DNA of 61,380 nt. Source: Bacteroidota bacterium (GTDB taxonomy: Bacteria; Bacteroidota; Bacteroidia; AKYH767-A; 2013-40CM-41-45). The notes under the pieces were generated by a model that worked only from the letters and a program-made list of their open reading frames with translations, had not been told where the DNA came from and did not search any database. This document shows, piece after piece, positions 33,549 through 42,273 of this stretch. A program made the translations under genes and the position numbers. The stretch's first letter is position 1. Every line of letters begins with the position of its first letter. The DNA is taken from NCBI GenBank assembly GCA_003151745.1, contig PLYJ01000033.1, positions 1 to 61,380 on the forward strand, in the 5' to 3' direction.

Positions 33549-36071
33549 ATGAAAAAAATAATTACAATTATTGCAGCGGTTATAATCTCTGCAAATGTGT
33601 TTGCCCAGGCTCCGGCAAAAATGAGCTACCAGGCTGTTATCCGAAATACGAGTAACACACTTGTTACAACTACAACTGTTGGAATGCGCATAAGCATTAT
33701 GCAAGGTTCTCTTAACGGCACTGTGGTATATGTAGAAACTCAATCGCCTTTAACAAATGCCAATGGTCTTGCAACTATTGCAATAGGCAACGGCACTGTA
33801 GTAAGCGGCGACTTTTCTGCCATTGATTGGTCAAATGGTACATACTTTATAAAAACAGAAACTGATCCTAACGGTGGTACAAGTTATGATATCGCAGGAA
33901 CAAGTCAGTTAATGAGTGTGCCTTATGCATTGTATGCAAAAACTTCAGGCAGTTCAATTCCCGGCCCGCAAGGAGCAACAGGCCCGCAAGGTGAAATTGG
34001 TTTTACAGGGCCAACAGGTCCACAAGGTCCGGGAGGAGCAAGAGGTCCACAAGGTCCGATTGGTTTAACAGGTGCAACTGGTCTTCAGGGTCCGCAAGGT
34101 GCGATTGGTTTAACAGGCGCAACAGGTGCACAAGGCCCGCAAGGTCCTGCCGGTACTGATGGTGCAACAGGTCCGCAAGGAACAACAGGCCCGCAGGGTC
34201 TTAAAGGTAATGATGGAGAAGTTGGTGGTCAGGGTCCGCAAGGCCCTGCAGGTAGCGATGGAGCGACAGGTCCGCAAGGCCCCATTGGTTTAACAGGTGC
34301 AACAGGTGCTCAAGGTCCGCAAGGCAATGCGGGTAATGACGGAGCAACTGGCCCTCAAGGTCCTGCCGGTAATGATGGTGCCAATGGAATGGATGGTGCG
34401 CAAGGCCAGACAGGATTTCTTCAGTCAGGTTCAACCGCAGGTAACACTCCTTATTGGGATGGTTCGAATTGGGTCACTACTACAAGCAATATATTTAATA
34501 GTGGAGGCAATGTAGGAATAGGTACTGCAACCCCAGGTGCGCAATTAGATGTAAATGGAAATGCAAATGTTTCCGGTAATTTAGATGCAACCAGCTTTAT
34601 AGTTCTCGGCGGTACAAATGCTCAATTCTTAAAAGCTGACGGATCGGTTGATACCAATACCTATTTAACAACAGCACAACAGGGAGCAACTACGCTTGCC
34701 CCTATTGATACCAATCCGAATACTAAAGGTGCTACACTAAACGGTATCACATTAAGCTTAGAGCCTGCATCAACAAGCTTTGGCGGTGTGGTTACTACCG
34801 GTGCGCAATCATTAGCAGGTGCTAAACACTTCGTTGATTCTTTAACTACAGAAGGAACATTAACGGTTGGCAATGGTTTTTCAGGAAACGGCAGAGTAAA
34901 TATAATTAGTAATAATAATAATTTCACTAATCCTATCGGTGTGCAGTTAAACATCGGCAGTTATGTGAAAACATTTACGGGTGCAGCTGACACCACTTTA
35001 CCGTTCTACAGTGTTGCTGATATTGATGCCTCTTATCTTGGTAACGGCAACAACGTAACCTTTACCGATGCCACAGCACTTCATTTAAGGTCCCCTTGGG
35101 GCGGTGGTTTTACTAACGGATGGGCTTTAACAACTGACGGATCAGTAAAAGTGAATGGCAACATTAATACTTCCGGCACTCTTACAATCGGTTCTGTAAC
35201 TTACCCAAATAGTGACGGCGGATCAGGACAGGTATTAACAACTAATGGTAATGGAACTCCATCATGGCAGACTTTACCTACTATTTCAGGTCCAACGGGT
35301 CCACAAGGTCCTACAGGATTACTTACCAGCGGCACTGCTACAGGAGTAACTCCTTATTGGGATGGCAGTTCATGGGTTGTGAGCAGTACAAATGTTTATA
35401 ACAATGGCACCAGCATTGCCATTGGTACGACCACTCCAGATGCTTCAGCCAAGTTGGACGTGAGTTCTACAACACAATTATTTTTACCTCCAAGAATGAC
35501 TACTGCTCAAAGAGATGCAATCAGTTCACCTGCAAGCGGAGGTATCTTATATAATACCACAACTAAGAAGCTTCAGTCGTACGTTGCAGCAGTTTCTCCG
35601 TCTGTTGATGGTACAGGCACCGATGGTACATGGGCACTCTGGGATGGTCCGGCACAAGGACAAACCATTCAACCTTTGTCAACAGGTACGCTTATATCAG
35701 TAGTTGCACAGGTTGCAATCAGAGCTTCTACAGGAGATATCCAGGCAAAAGTTTACAATAGTGTAAACGGTACTTTAATCGCTACCTCAGATAACACCGT
35801 TACAGCTCCATGGGCGGGTTCGGAATTCAACTTTGTGCCCGGCACCTGGACATTTAACGGCGCTGCTTTAACGCTTAACTCAGGCACTACGTATTACATT
35901 GAGTTTACTGCAACAAACGGAAACCGCTTCTTTATAGGAAGTTCACAATCTTACCCGCGTGGTGACATTTACACCGGCAATCCAGGAAGCGTAAGCATAC
36001 ATTCAGGTTATGATATTGACTTCATCGTTAACTACGGAGGCTCTTCTGCATCCTGGAACGATCTTTATTAA
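33549..36071 (+). CDS. Collagen-like repeat surface protein
   Basis: An 840-residue exported protein: signal peptide (MKKIITIIAAVIISANVFAQ), an N-terminal beta domain (MSYQAVIRNTSNTLV ... SQLMSVPYALYAKTSG), a Gly-x-y collagen-like stalk at about residues 137-291 (GPQGATGPQGEIGFTG pattern), tail-fibre-like segments (GIGTATPGAQLDVNGN), a second very short collagen block near 580, and a C-terminal beta-sandwich. It has no sorting domain, so export beyond the outer membrane may use the small T9SS partner or another route. Likely a trimeric fibre. Confidence 0.82.
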   Translation: MKKIITIIAAVIISANVFAQAPAKMSYQAVIRNTSNTLVTTTTVGMRISIMQGSLNGTVVYVETQSPLTNANGLATIAIGNGTVVSGDFSAIDWSNGTYFIKTETDPNGGTSYDIAGTSQLMSVPYALYAKTSGSSIPGPQGATGPQGEIGFTGPTGPQGPGGARGPQGPIGLTGATGLQGPQGAIGLTGATGAQGPQGPAGTDGATGPQGTTGPQGLKGNDGEVGGQGPQGPAGSDGATGPQGPIGLTGATGAQGPQGNAGNDGATGPQGPAGNDGANGMDGAQGQTGFLQSGSTAGNTPYWDGSNWVTTTSNIFNSGGNVGIGTATPGAQLDVNGNANVSGNLDATSFIVLGGTNAQFLKADGSVDTNTYLTTAQQGATTLAPIDTNPNTKGATLNGITLSLEPASTSFGGVVTTGAQSLAGAKHFVDSLTTEGTLTVGNGFSGNGRVNIISNNNNFTNPIGVQLNIGSYVKTFTGAADTTLPFYSVADIDASYLGNGNNVTFTDATALHLRSPWGGGFTNGWALTTDGSVKVNGNINTSGTLTIGSVTYPNSDGGSGQVLTTNGNGTPSWQTLPTISGPTGPQGPTGLLTSGTATGVTPYWDGSSWVVSSTNVYNNGTSIAIGTTTPDASAKLDVSSTTQLFLPPRMTTAQRDAISSPASGGILYNTTTKKLQSYVAAVSPSVDGTGTDGTWALWDGPAQGQTIQPLSTGTLISVVAQVAIRASTGDIQAKVYNSVNGTLIATSDNTVTAPWAGSEFNFVPGTWTFNGAALTLNSGTTYYIEFTATNGNRFFIGSSQSYPRGDIYTGNPGSVSIHSGYDIDFIVNYGGSSASWNDLY

Positions 36072-36121
36072 TCTTTCCTGCTCAATGGCTAATTGCTGAA
36101 TTGAAGTAATTGCAAGAATTA

Positions 36122-36162
36122 TAAAAAACTCCCTTTCTTTCGGAAGGGAGTTTTTTATTTGT
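36122..36162 (+). terminator. Terminator after the collagen-like gene
   Basis: AAAACTCCCTTTC followed by GGAAGGGAGTTTTTTAT forms a strong hairpin with a T-run, about 55 bases after the stop codon. Confidence 0.85.
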
Positions 36163-36294
36163 AGGATCAGGTATCTATCAATCCCGATGAGGCTTGATGT
36201 CACCATTAGGGCAAATTTTGTTTAAACAAAGAACCCTAAATCCTCAATAGTCAAAATTTCGTAATTTAGTGTACGATAAATTAAATCTCCAAAA

Positions 36295-36924
36295 ATGAAA
36301 TCATTAATATTAATAATTGCATTTGCTGCCATTTCTTCCTGCACGCAAAATAAAAGCCTTGAGTTTCCTGTCGGATCAAAAACTCCGTTACCAAACGAAG
36401 CCATTGCCACTTTCGCAGAAGGTTGTTTCTGGCATGCGGAAGTTGTTTTTCAAAGTCTCGTGGGTGTACGTGATGCCGTATCAGGATATTCAGGCGGAAC
36501 GGATCCTAACCCTACGTATGACAAGGTATGCACAGGCACAACAGGGCATGCAGAAAGTGTGCAGATGTATTATGATCCTTCAAAAATATCCTACGAGACG
36601 CTAGTGAAAGCCTTCTTCGCAAGCCTCGATCCAACTACGTTGAACAGACAGGGAAATGATGAAGGAACTCAATACCGTTCCATTACATTTTACAGGAATG
36701 AAAAAGAAAAGGAAATTATTGAAGCTGAAATAAAACAGGTTAACGATTCAAAAAAATACAAGGACAAAATTGTAACGGAAGTTATTCCGTTTAAAAAGTT
36801 TTATCCTGCCGAAGATTATCACCAGGAGTATATTCATTTTCATCCTGACAATGGTTATGTGCAGGGTGTTTCCATTCCTGATTTCCTTGAATTTAAAAAG
36901 GAGTTCAAAGGGAATTATAAATAA
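36295..36924 (+). CDS. msrA: Peptide methionine sulfoxide reductase MsrA, probable lipoprotein
   Basis: A 209-residue MsrA that reduces methionine-S-sulfoxide in damaged proteins. The catalytic Cys is C44 in AEGCFWHAEVVF; GYSGG and the later YHQEYI segment are also conserved. The N-terminus MKSLILIIAFAAISSCTQ looks like a lipoprotein signal with the lipidated Cys at 16, so it probably acts in the periplasm or at the outer membrane rather than in the cytoplasm. Confidence 0.93.
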   Translation: MKSLILIIAFAAISSCTQNKSLEFPVGSKTPLPNEAIATFAEGCFWHAEVVFQSLVGVRDAVSGYSGGTDPNPTYDKVCTGTTGHAESVQMYYDPSKISYETLVKAFFASLDPTTLNRQGNDEGTQYRSITFYRNEKEKEIIEAEIKQVNDSKKYKDKIVTEVIPFKKFYPAEDYHQEYIHFHPDNGYVQGVSIPDFLEFKKEFKGNYK

Positions 36925-36951
36925 CGCCTGATCGAATTACCTGCAATCTCT

Positions 36952-36959
36952 TATCTTTG
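36952..36959 (+). promoter_or_regulatory. -7 element immediately before nfu (TATCTTTG)
   Basis: TATCTTTG ends only 4 bases before the ATG at 36964, implying a leaderless transcript if it is used. Confidence 0.45.
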
Positions 36960-36963
36960 CACT

Positions 36964-37551
36964 ATGCAAGATGTAAAGACTCCTGTTTCGGTTTATGCCG
37001 AGAGTACACCCAACCCTACTTCGATGAAGTTTGTGGCCAGTCAGTTTTTATTGCAGGAAGGCAGTGTTGAATATCCGACAAAAGAAAGTGCGGCTAACTG
37101 CCCGTTGGCTGTTCAGTTATTCAGCTTTACGGGAGTGAGCAGCGTTTTTATCACCAGCAACTTTGTTACTATCAACAAGACACCTGATATTGACTGGTAC
37201 GACATCACGAACATTCTGCGTGAATTCATCAAAGGATATATACAGTCAGGAGAAAAGATTTTCATTGGTCCGCTGGAGCAAAAGGCTGACCTAACAGTAG
37301 AGCATACTTTTAGTTCGTCCAAAGTAGAAAGCAAGATCATTGAAATGCTGGATGAATATGTAAGACCTGCAGTGGAAGGAGATGGCGGCGCCATTCATTT
37401 TAAATCATTCAATGAAGGTGTGGTAACACTAACGCTAAAAGGTTCGTGCAGCGGTTGCCCAAGTTCAACCGTTACTTTGAAAAACGGCATTGAAAACTTG
37501 CTTAAGAAGATGATTCCTGAAGTGACTGAAGTGGTTGCAGAAGGAGAATAG
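36964..37551 (+). CDS. Nfu-type iron-sulfur scaffold protein
   Basis: A 195-residue protein with an Nfu N-terminal domain (VYAESTPNPTSMKFVAS) and a C-terminal NifU-like domain (MLDEYVRPAVEGDGGAIHF, then the cluster-binding GSCSGCPSS with Cys near 161 and 164). It carries and transfers Fe-S clusters and so complements the suf operon at the start of the window. A GAACGCGGATTT-type hairpin starts right at its stop codon. Confidence 0.93.
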   Translation: MQDVKTPVSVYAESTPNPTSMKFVASQFLLQEGSVEYPTKESAANCPLAVQLFSFTGVSSVFITSNFVTINKTPDIDWYDITNILREFIKGYIQSGEKIFIGPLEQKADLTVEHTFSSSKVESKIIEMLDEYVRPAVEGDGGAIHFKSFNEGVVTLTLKGSCSGCPSSTVTLKNGIENLLKKMIPEVTEVVAEGE

Positions 37552-37631
37552 AACACGTATTATTATGATGGTTATGATTTAAGCAGATTTAAAATCATAA
37601 TTGATCTTAATCATCATGAAGATTAGCGTTC
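37551..37631. repeat. GAACGCGGATTT-type hairpin element, degenerate copy 2
   Basis: Left GAACACGTATTATTATGATG, right AATCATCATGAAGATTAGCG. The inside (GGTTATGATTTAAGCAGATT) matches the copies at 12911..12993 and 58183..58263. It is older and more diverged than these and lies between convergent nfu and nadD. Confidence 0.8.
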
Positions 37632-38205
37632 ACTTTTTATAAAAATTCATCTCCTTAATATACTCCCACACAGCCTCAGGCGTCATGTAATGCACATCCT
37701 TTTTGTCTTTGATAGCATTGCGAATAAAGCTGGCTGAGATTTCCATCAACGGTGCATCTACCACTTTTACATTTTTATGATGCAGTAAGTTGCCACCTGT
37801 ACTTCCTTTGCGCGGATATACATATAGTTCATGCTCAGCTAAAATCTGCTCGTAATTTTTCCACTTGTGAAAAGTATCCAGGTTGTCGCTGCCGAGAATA
37901 AGTGCAAACGTATGTTGCGGAAACTTTTCTTTCAGATGAGCAAGTGTGGTAACCGTATAGCTTGGTTGCGGCAATTTGAATTCAATGTTGCTTGCTTTTA
38001 GTTTTCTATAATAACCAACAGCATGCCTCACTAAAGCAAGGCGATGGACATCGGGGAGCAGTGTGGCCTTCGGCTTCAACGGGTTTTGCGGTGACACGAC
38101 CAACCACACCTGTTCAAGATCAGTAAACTCAGCCATGTACTGTGCAATCACCATGTGACCGTTATGCACAGGATTGAATGAGCCGAAGAAAAGACCGATC
38201 TTCAT
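37630..38205 (-). CDS. nadD: Nicotinate-nucleotide adenylyltransferase
   Basis: A 191-residue NadD that converts nicotinate mononucleotide to deamido-NAD. The nucleotidyltransferase motif GSFNPVHNGHMVIA is near the start and the ISASFIRNAI motif near residue 160. It acts downstream of NadB in NAD synthesis. A hairpin repeat separates it from gmk. Confidence 0.95.
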   Translation of the reverse strand: MKIGLFFGSFNPVHNGHMVIAQYMAEFTDLEQVWLVVSPQNPLKPKATLLPDVHRLALVRHAVGYYRKLKASNIEFKLPQPSYTVTTLAHLKEKFPQHTFALILGSDNLDTFHKWKNYEQILAEHELYVYPRKGSTGGNLLHHKNVKVVDAPLMEISASFIRNAIKDKKDVHYMTPEAVWEYIKEMNFYKK

Positions 38206-38210
38206 TAGAA

Positions 38211-38275
38211 AATGAATAAAGAATAAGGAATAAGGAATAAAGAGGTCATTGCTTTTTTATTCATTATTCATTCCT
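38211..38275. repeat. AATAAGG-word hairpin
   Basis: Left arm repeats AATAAGGAATAAAG; right arm carries TTTTTATTCATTATTCATTCC. Together they can form an imperfect AT-rich stem between gmk and nadD. Confidence 0.65.
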
Positions 38276-38280
38276 ACTTT

Positions 38281-38847
38281 TTACTTACTTAAAAAATCAT
38301 CTACAAGTTTCTCCGCAGCAGCCAGCGCGTCTTCCAGTTTGTCATTAATGATGACATGGTCAAACTTATCTGCATACGTCATCTCATGTTCTGACTTCTC
38401 CGTGCGTGCCCTAAATGTGTCCGGTGTTTCTGTAGCGCGTGCCTTGAGGCGATGATGAAGCTCATCCATAGATGGCGGCATCACGAACACAGCAAGCAAC
38501 CGATCATTGTATTGCTTCTTGATATTAATACCTCCTTCCACATCCACATCGAAGATGGCAACTTTGTCTTTTCTCCAAATGCGTTGCAGTTCAGATTTCA
38601 ATGTTCCATAATAACCGTTTTGATATACTTCTTCCCATTCAATGAACTCATCATTCTCTTTTCTTCTCTTAAATTCATCCACGCTCATGAAGTAGTAATC
38701 CTGTCCGTCACTTTCATTCGTGCGCTTATTACGCGTAGTAGCTGAAACGGAAAAGCTCAGCTGCGGATATTTCTTAAGCAGGTGATGAACAATGGTCGTT
38801 TTGCCACTACCTGATGGTCCGCAAAAGAGTAATAGTTTATTATTCAT
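38281..38847 (-). CDS. gmk: Guanylate kinase
   Basis: A 188-residue kinase that phosphorylates GMP to GDP. The P-loop is FCGPSGSGKTTI near the start; SVSATTRNKRTNE, GQDYYFMS and FDVDVEGGI follow. I start it at the ATG at 38847: the frame extends 19 codons upstream, but those lie within a hairpin repeat (38856..38920) and read as noise. Confidence 0.95.
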   Translation of the reverse strand: MNNKLLLFCGPSGSGKTTIVHHLLKKYPQLSFSVSATTRNKRTNESDGQDYYFMSVDEFKRRKENDEFIEWEEVYQNGYYGTLKSELQRIWRKDKVAIFDVDVEGGINIKKQYNDRLLAVFVMPPSMDELHHRLKARATETPDTFRARTEKSEHEMTYADKFDHVIINDKLEDALAAAEKLVDDFLSK

Positions 38848-38855
38848 TCGTTGTT

Positions 38856-38920
38856 GGGTAATTGAGGTAATTTGGAAATTAAGGAAAGGGTACCAATTAC
38901 CCAATTACCTTAATTACCTT
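38856..38920. repeat. GGTAATT-word hairpin upstream of gmk
   Basis: Left arm 38856..38884 (GGGTAATTGAGGTAATTTGG and on); right arm 38891..38920 (TACCAATTACCCAATTACCT and on). The same word builds the elements at 39804..39894 and 53396..53445. Confidence 0.85.
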
Positions 38921-38924
38921 TTCA

Positions 38925-39797
38925 TTAAATAACATTCATCAACTGTTCCTTTATCTTCTCCAATTCATCTTTCATGTCCACCACATGCTTCTGCATTTCG
39001 GCATCGTTGGCTTTTGAACCGATGGTATTTACCTCTCGTCCTATCTCCTGTGCAATGAAAGAAAGTTTTTTCCCATTTGATGTGGGCTCGTTCATGGAGC
39101 TGATAAAATAATCACAGTGGCTTTTCAATCGTGTCTTCTCTTCACTGATGTCATTCTTCTCGATGTAGTAAATCATTTCCTGTTCTAAACGGTTGCGGTC
39201 AATGTTGGCTGCCTTAATAAATTCTTCCAACGAAGAAGTCAACTTCTTTCGGACTGCTTCTGCACGAGACGCTTCAAACTTTTCAACGCCTGATAATAAT
39301 TTAGAGATAACGCTGATGCGGTTCTTCAGATCATTTTCCAAAGCCTTTCCTTCTGTATCGCGAAAAAGAAGGTATGCTTTCTTCGTCTGGTCAATAACTG
39401 TTTTGATCTGGCTCCACTCATTTTCATCAACTTCTCTTTTCTCTGTATTAAATACTTCGGGAAAACGCATGATGATGTTCAGGTAATCCGAAGAAGAAAT
39501 TTTGTAATCGGCATCCAGCGATTTCAGTTCATCAAAATAAGCTTTGATGAGGGTTTTGTTGATGGTGACTTTTGTTGTTTCTTCGGAATACTCAATCGTT
39601 ACATATATGTCAATCTTGCCGCGTTCAAGCTCTTTCGACAGCTCGTTACGCAATTCAAGGTCTTTGTCTTTGTAGCTGGAAGGCAGGCGCAGGTTGAGAT
39701 CAAGGAACTTGCTGTTTACAGAACGCATCTCAACCGTGATAATTTTATTATCAACTTCTGAAACTGCGCTTCCGAAACCGGTCATGGAACGAATCAT
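38925..39797 (-). CDS. YicC/YloC family endoribonuclease-like protein
   Basis: A 290-residue YicC family protein. The family start MIRSMTGFGSA and the C-terminal segment GREVNTIGSKANDAEMQKHV are present. Members cleave RNA and in E. coli are linked to small RNA decay. The gene next to gmk is the usual neighbour. A tandem-repeat hairpin (39804..39894) lies directly upstream. Confidence 0.9.
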   Translation of the reverse strand: MIRSMTGFGSAVSEVDNKIITVEMRSVNSKFLDLNLRLPSSYKDKDLELRNELSKELERGKIDIYVTIEYSEETTKVTINKTLIKAYFDELKSLDADYKISSSDYLNIIMRFPEVFNTEKREVDENEWSQIKTVIDQTKKAYLLFRDTEGKALENDLKNRISVISKLLSGVEKFEASRAEAVRKKLTSSLEEFIKAANIDRNRLEQEMIYYIEKNDISEEKTRLKSHCDYFISSMNEPTSNGKKLSFIAQEIGREVNTIGSKANDAEMQKHVVDMKDELEKIKEQLMNVI

Positions 39798-39803
39798 ATT
39801 CTT

Positions 39804-39894
39804 TGGGTAATAGGGTGATTAGGGTAATTAGGGTAATTAGGGTAATTAGGGTAATTAAGGCTGTGGTACTAATTACCTCAATTACCTTAACTAC
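39804..39894. repeat. GGTAATT-word hairpin with a 9-bp tandem repeat
   Basis: The left arm (39804..39860) holds about five near-identical copies of AGGGTAATT in tandem; the right arm (39868..39894) carries ACTAATTACCTCAATTACCT and on. The left arm is much longer than the right, as if the word had been amplified by slippage. Confidence 0.85.
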
Positions 39895-39938
39895 TTCTTG
39901 CAGACAAAAGTAATTTTATTTGATGAATAACTCTTAGG

Positions 39939-40850
39939 CTACTCTACAACGGATATCTTTCGTTTTGTATTCCTGCTTGCAAGATACACACCTGCAAAAA
40001 TCAACAACGCTGCAAAAACTTTCATCCAGTTAACCGAATCATGTCCTGTGGAAATAGCGATAGCTGCAGTGAGCAATGGCTGGAGATAGATGTAAGCACT
40101 TACCACAGACGCGCTCAGCGAATTCAAGGCATATACATTCAGGATGTAAGCAATAAAGGTGGTGCCGACAGCCATAAACGCTATATATAGCCAGACGGTT
40201 GATCCGAGCGAACTCCAATGCACGCTCGTCAGGTCTCGGAATCCGATAGGGAACACGAGGATCAGTCCAAAAGTGAATATCCATTTAAGGATGGTGACGG
40301 TGTGATATTTTTTCATCATCGGCTTCACCATCACGAGGTAGGTGCCCCATGCAGCGGCATTAATAAAAATCATCAGGTCGCCGATTGGATTATCCGATCT
40401 GCCGGAAGCATTCATCCCGCTGTTCAGCATGAGGACGGCAGCGCCTGCAAAGCCCAACACAATGCCAACCGTCTTTACCACAGTGATGCGCTCTTTTATT
40501 AAAAGAACGGAAATGATGAGTACCAGGATGGGCGTGGTAATCATCATGATGGCAGCGCTGATGGGAGAAGTTAAGCTGAGCCCTTCGATAAAAAGCGTCT
40601 GGTTGATGGCAACACCGAAAACGGCAAGCAGCAGGAACTTCGGCAAATCCTTTTTGTCGACTTTTTCCTTCGCAAACAGAAACCCTGTGATCCAAAACAA
40701 AGGAGTAGCCACCAGAATCCTCACCAGCACCAATGCAAGCGGAGGCAGATAGCTTGCCGTGAGAATCTTACCAACAATAAAGCTGATGGAAGATATAACC
40801 TGTGCTACGAAAAGAGCAATGTGCGCTTTAGAGTTCGGGTGTGATTTCAC
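39939..40850 (-). CDS. EamA/DMT family transporter
   Basis: A 303-residue inner membrane protein with about ten hydrophobic segments in two EamA repeats (for example ISFIVGKILTASYLPPLALV and the second half with VGTTFIAYILNVYALNSLSA). It belongs to the drug/metabolite transporter superfamily; the substrate cannot be told. The start is GTG at 40850. A short hairpin repeat lies upstream. Confidence 0.88.
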   Translation of the reverse strand: MKSHPNSKAHIALFVAQVISSISFIVGKILTASYLPPLALVLVRILVATPLFWITGFLFAKEKVDKKDLPKFLLLAVFGVAINQTLFIEGLSLTSPISAAIMMITTPILVLIISVLLIKERITVVKTVGIVLGFAGAAVLMLNSGMNASGRSDNPIGDLMIFINAAAWGTYLVMVKPMMKKYHTVTILKWIFTFGLILVFPIGFRDLTSVHWSSLGSTVWLYIAFMAVGTTFIAYILNVYALNSLSASVVSAYIYLQPLLTAAIAISTGHDSVNWMKVFAALLIFAGVYLASRNTKRKISVVE

Positions 40851-40861
40851 TATATATGAGT

Positions 40862-40916
40862 AGCAGTGGCAGTAGCACTAAGCAGTGCTGCCAACTGCCA
40901 TTGCCAACTGCCACTT
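40862..40916. repeat. AGTGGCAG-word hairpin
   Basis: GCAGTGGCAGTAGCAC on the left faces CTGCCATTGCCAACTGCCAC on the right, an imperfect stem with repeated TGGCAG words between the EamA and ArsC-like genes. Confidence 0.65.
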
Positions 40917-40936
40917 GTATATTTTTTCATATTTTA

Positions 40937-41290
40937 TTATTGAGCCATTGCCTCTTTCGCTGCTGCTACTGTTTTAGGTGCATTGCCAATAAAAATTTGC
41001 TTGCCTATAATGATGACCGGGCGTTTGAGAAACGTGTACTCGTCAAGAATGTATTTACGGTAATCCTTTTCTGTAAGCTTCATAGCATTCAGCCCCATGC
41101 TCCGATATTTCAATGCCACGCGGCTGAACAAGCTTTCATAAGAACCGGCAAGCTCCTTCATTTCATCAATTTGTGCGGGAGTAATCTTTTCAGTTTTTAT
41201 ATCCTGCATGATAAAATCCTTGCCGGGCTTTAACTCTTTAAGGATTCGCTGGCAGGTGGTGCAGGTGCCTAAGTGATAAATCTTTTTCAT
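40937..41290 (-). CDS. ArsC/Spx family thioredoxin-fold protein
   Basis: A 117-residue protein of the ArsC family (arsenate reductase/Spx/YffB-like), with the motif HLGTCTTCQRILKEL giving a CxxC near residue 9. KRPVIIIGKQIFIGN near the end is conserved. I start it at the ATG at 41290; the 40 upstream codons are repeat-derived. Whether it reduces arsenate, or acts as an Spx- or YffB-like protein, cannot be decided here. Confidence 0.85.
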   Translation of the reverse strand: MKKIYHLGTCTTCQRILKELKPGKDFIMQDIKTEKITPAQIDEMKELAGSYESLFSRVALKYRSMGLNAMKLTEKDYRKYILDEYTFLKRPVIIIGKQIFIGNAPKTVAAAKEAMAQ

Positions 41291-41304
41291 AATTAAGGAA
41301 TGGA

Positions 41305-41357
41305 ATCCCGCACATGAGGGAATGACTCGGATAAGCCGAATCGCACACGTGCGGGAT
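41305..41357. repeat. CCCGCAC palindrome pair
   Basis: ATCCCGCACATG (41305..41316) and CACGTGCGGGAT (41346..41357) form the outer arms of a hairpin with 29 bases between, upstream of the ArsC-like gene. The arms are the two halves of the palindrome found in metG and rluB. Confidence 0.7.
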
Positions 41358-41534
41358 GCTATTAGCGCGCAAATATACCCCGCAAACAAACAATGAAATA
41401 ACATCGTCATTTCTTTATTTCAACATCAGTCCCCTTTCATAATTCACTGAGAATTATCAGAAGAAAGTTAAATAATACAACGCATCATTCCACCATCCCA
41501 ACTTTTCTTCTCCTTTTTATTCAAAAAGCGCTGT

Positions 41535-41807
41535 TAACTAACAGGTGATTACCGATAACTAAATCACGATTACCGGTAACCATAGTTTAGGTATCTTTCC
41601 CTATTTGGTGGCTACAGGTAATCACCATTTAGGTACCTTTCCCTATTACGCGATTACTAACCATCACGCAAAAAGTACCGGTAACCACAGTTTAGGTACC
41701 TTTCCCTATTTGGAGATTACGGGTAATCATCATGTGATTGCCGGTAATCACACATTAGGTACCGCTCCCTATTAGGTGGTTGCTAATCATCTTTGGTCTG
41801 TTTCCGG
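41535..41807. repeat. 21-bp degenerate tandem array 3
   Basis: Thirteen units of a 21-base period span exactly 273 bases. Anchors are TAACCAn or TAATCAn, usually preceded by TACCGG or TTGCCGG, alternating with TTTAGGTACCTTTCCCTATT. In two places an 18-base unit is followed by a 24-base unit, so that the phase is restored. TAA in every other unit excludes coding in that frame. It lies upstream of the restriction-modification island. Confidence 0.88.
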
Positions 41808-42240
41808 CGAATTGGAGAGGAAAATTGGGATTCTATCCCTTTTCGCAGGTAAAAAGATAATATAAACTCATTTGCCGGTATTACTTAAAGGTTATATTTT
41901 AAAAAAACGATTGAATTAAGAAAGAGGGATAGTGAAAAAACGCGAATTCTTAATTTGTTTCAGAGTATTTCAATCTTGAATTTGCATAAAAAAGTAAAAA
42001 GCGAATTGGACAAGGTGAGGAGAAGTTGCTTTTTTGCGGGAATTGGAAAAGTTGGGTGATGGGTTGGGTTTGTTTAGGGAATTGGGGAAATGGTTTGATA
42101 ATTTGCCATTTGTATAATAACCTACACCGTTTTGAAAGAACAAGCAACGTATTGTTTTTATTGTTTTTTGCCAACACACAAGCTCAACAAAAAAATTAGT
42201 GTGTATTTTCTCCAACGCGCTGCTTGTTGATAAATATTCC
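41808..42240. other. Gene-free AT-rich stretch before the restriction-modification island
   Basis: About 430 bases without a credible gene. The plus strand contains a G-rich run (GGGTGATGGGTTGGGTTTG near 42060) and A/T-rich flanks. Short open frames on the minus strand are low-complexity Phe/Pro/Gln sequence. Apart from the promoter and operator at its right end, I see nothing to call. Confidence 0.4.
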
Positions 42241-42273
42241 CCCTTTTGCAAGTGTTAACTCGAATCAGAGCTT

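Noticed and set aside
34003..34434. Minus-strand open frames opposite the collagen-like region
   Set aside because: Low-complexity complement of the Gly-Pro-Gln codons, not genes.
7697..41807. CRISPR arrays at the 21-bp repeat regions
   Set aside because: There is no constant repeat separated by unique spacers, the units are contiguous, and no cas gene is present in the window.
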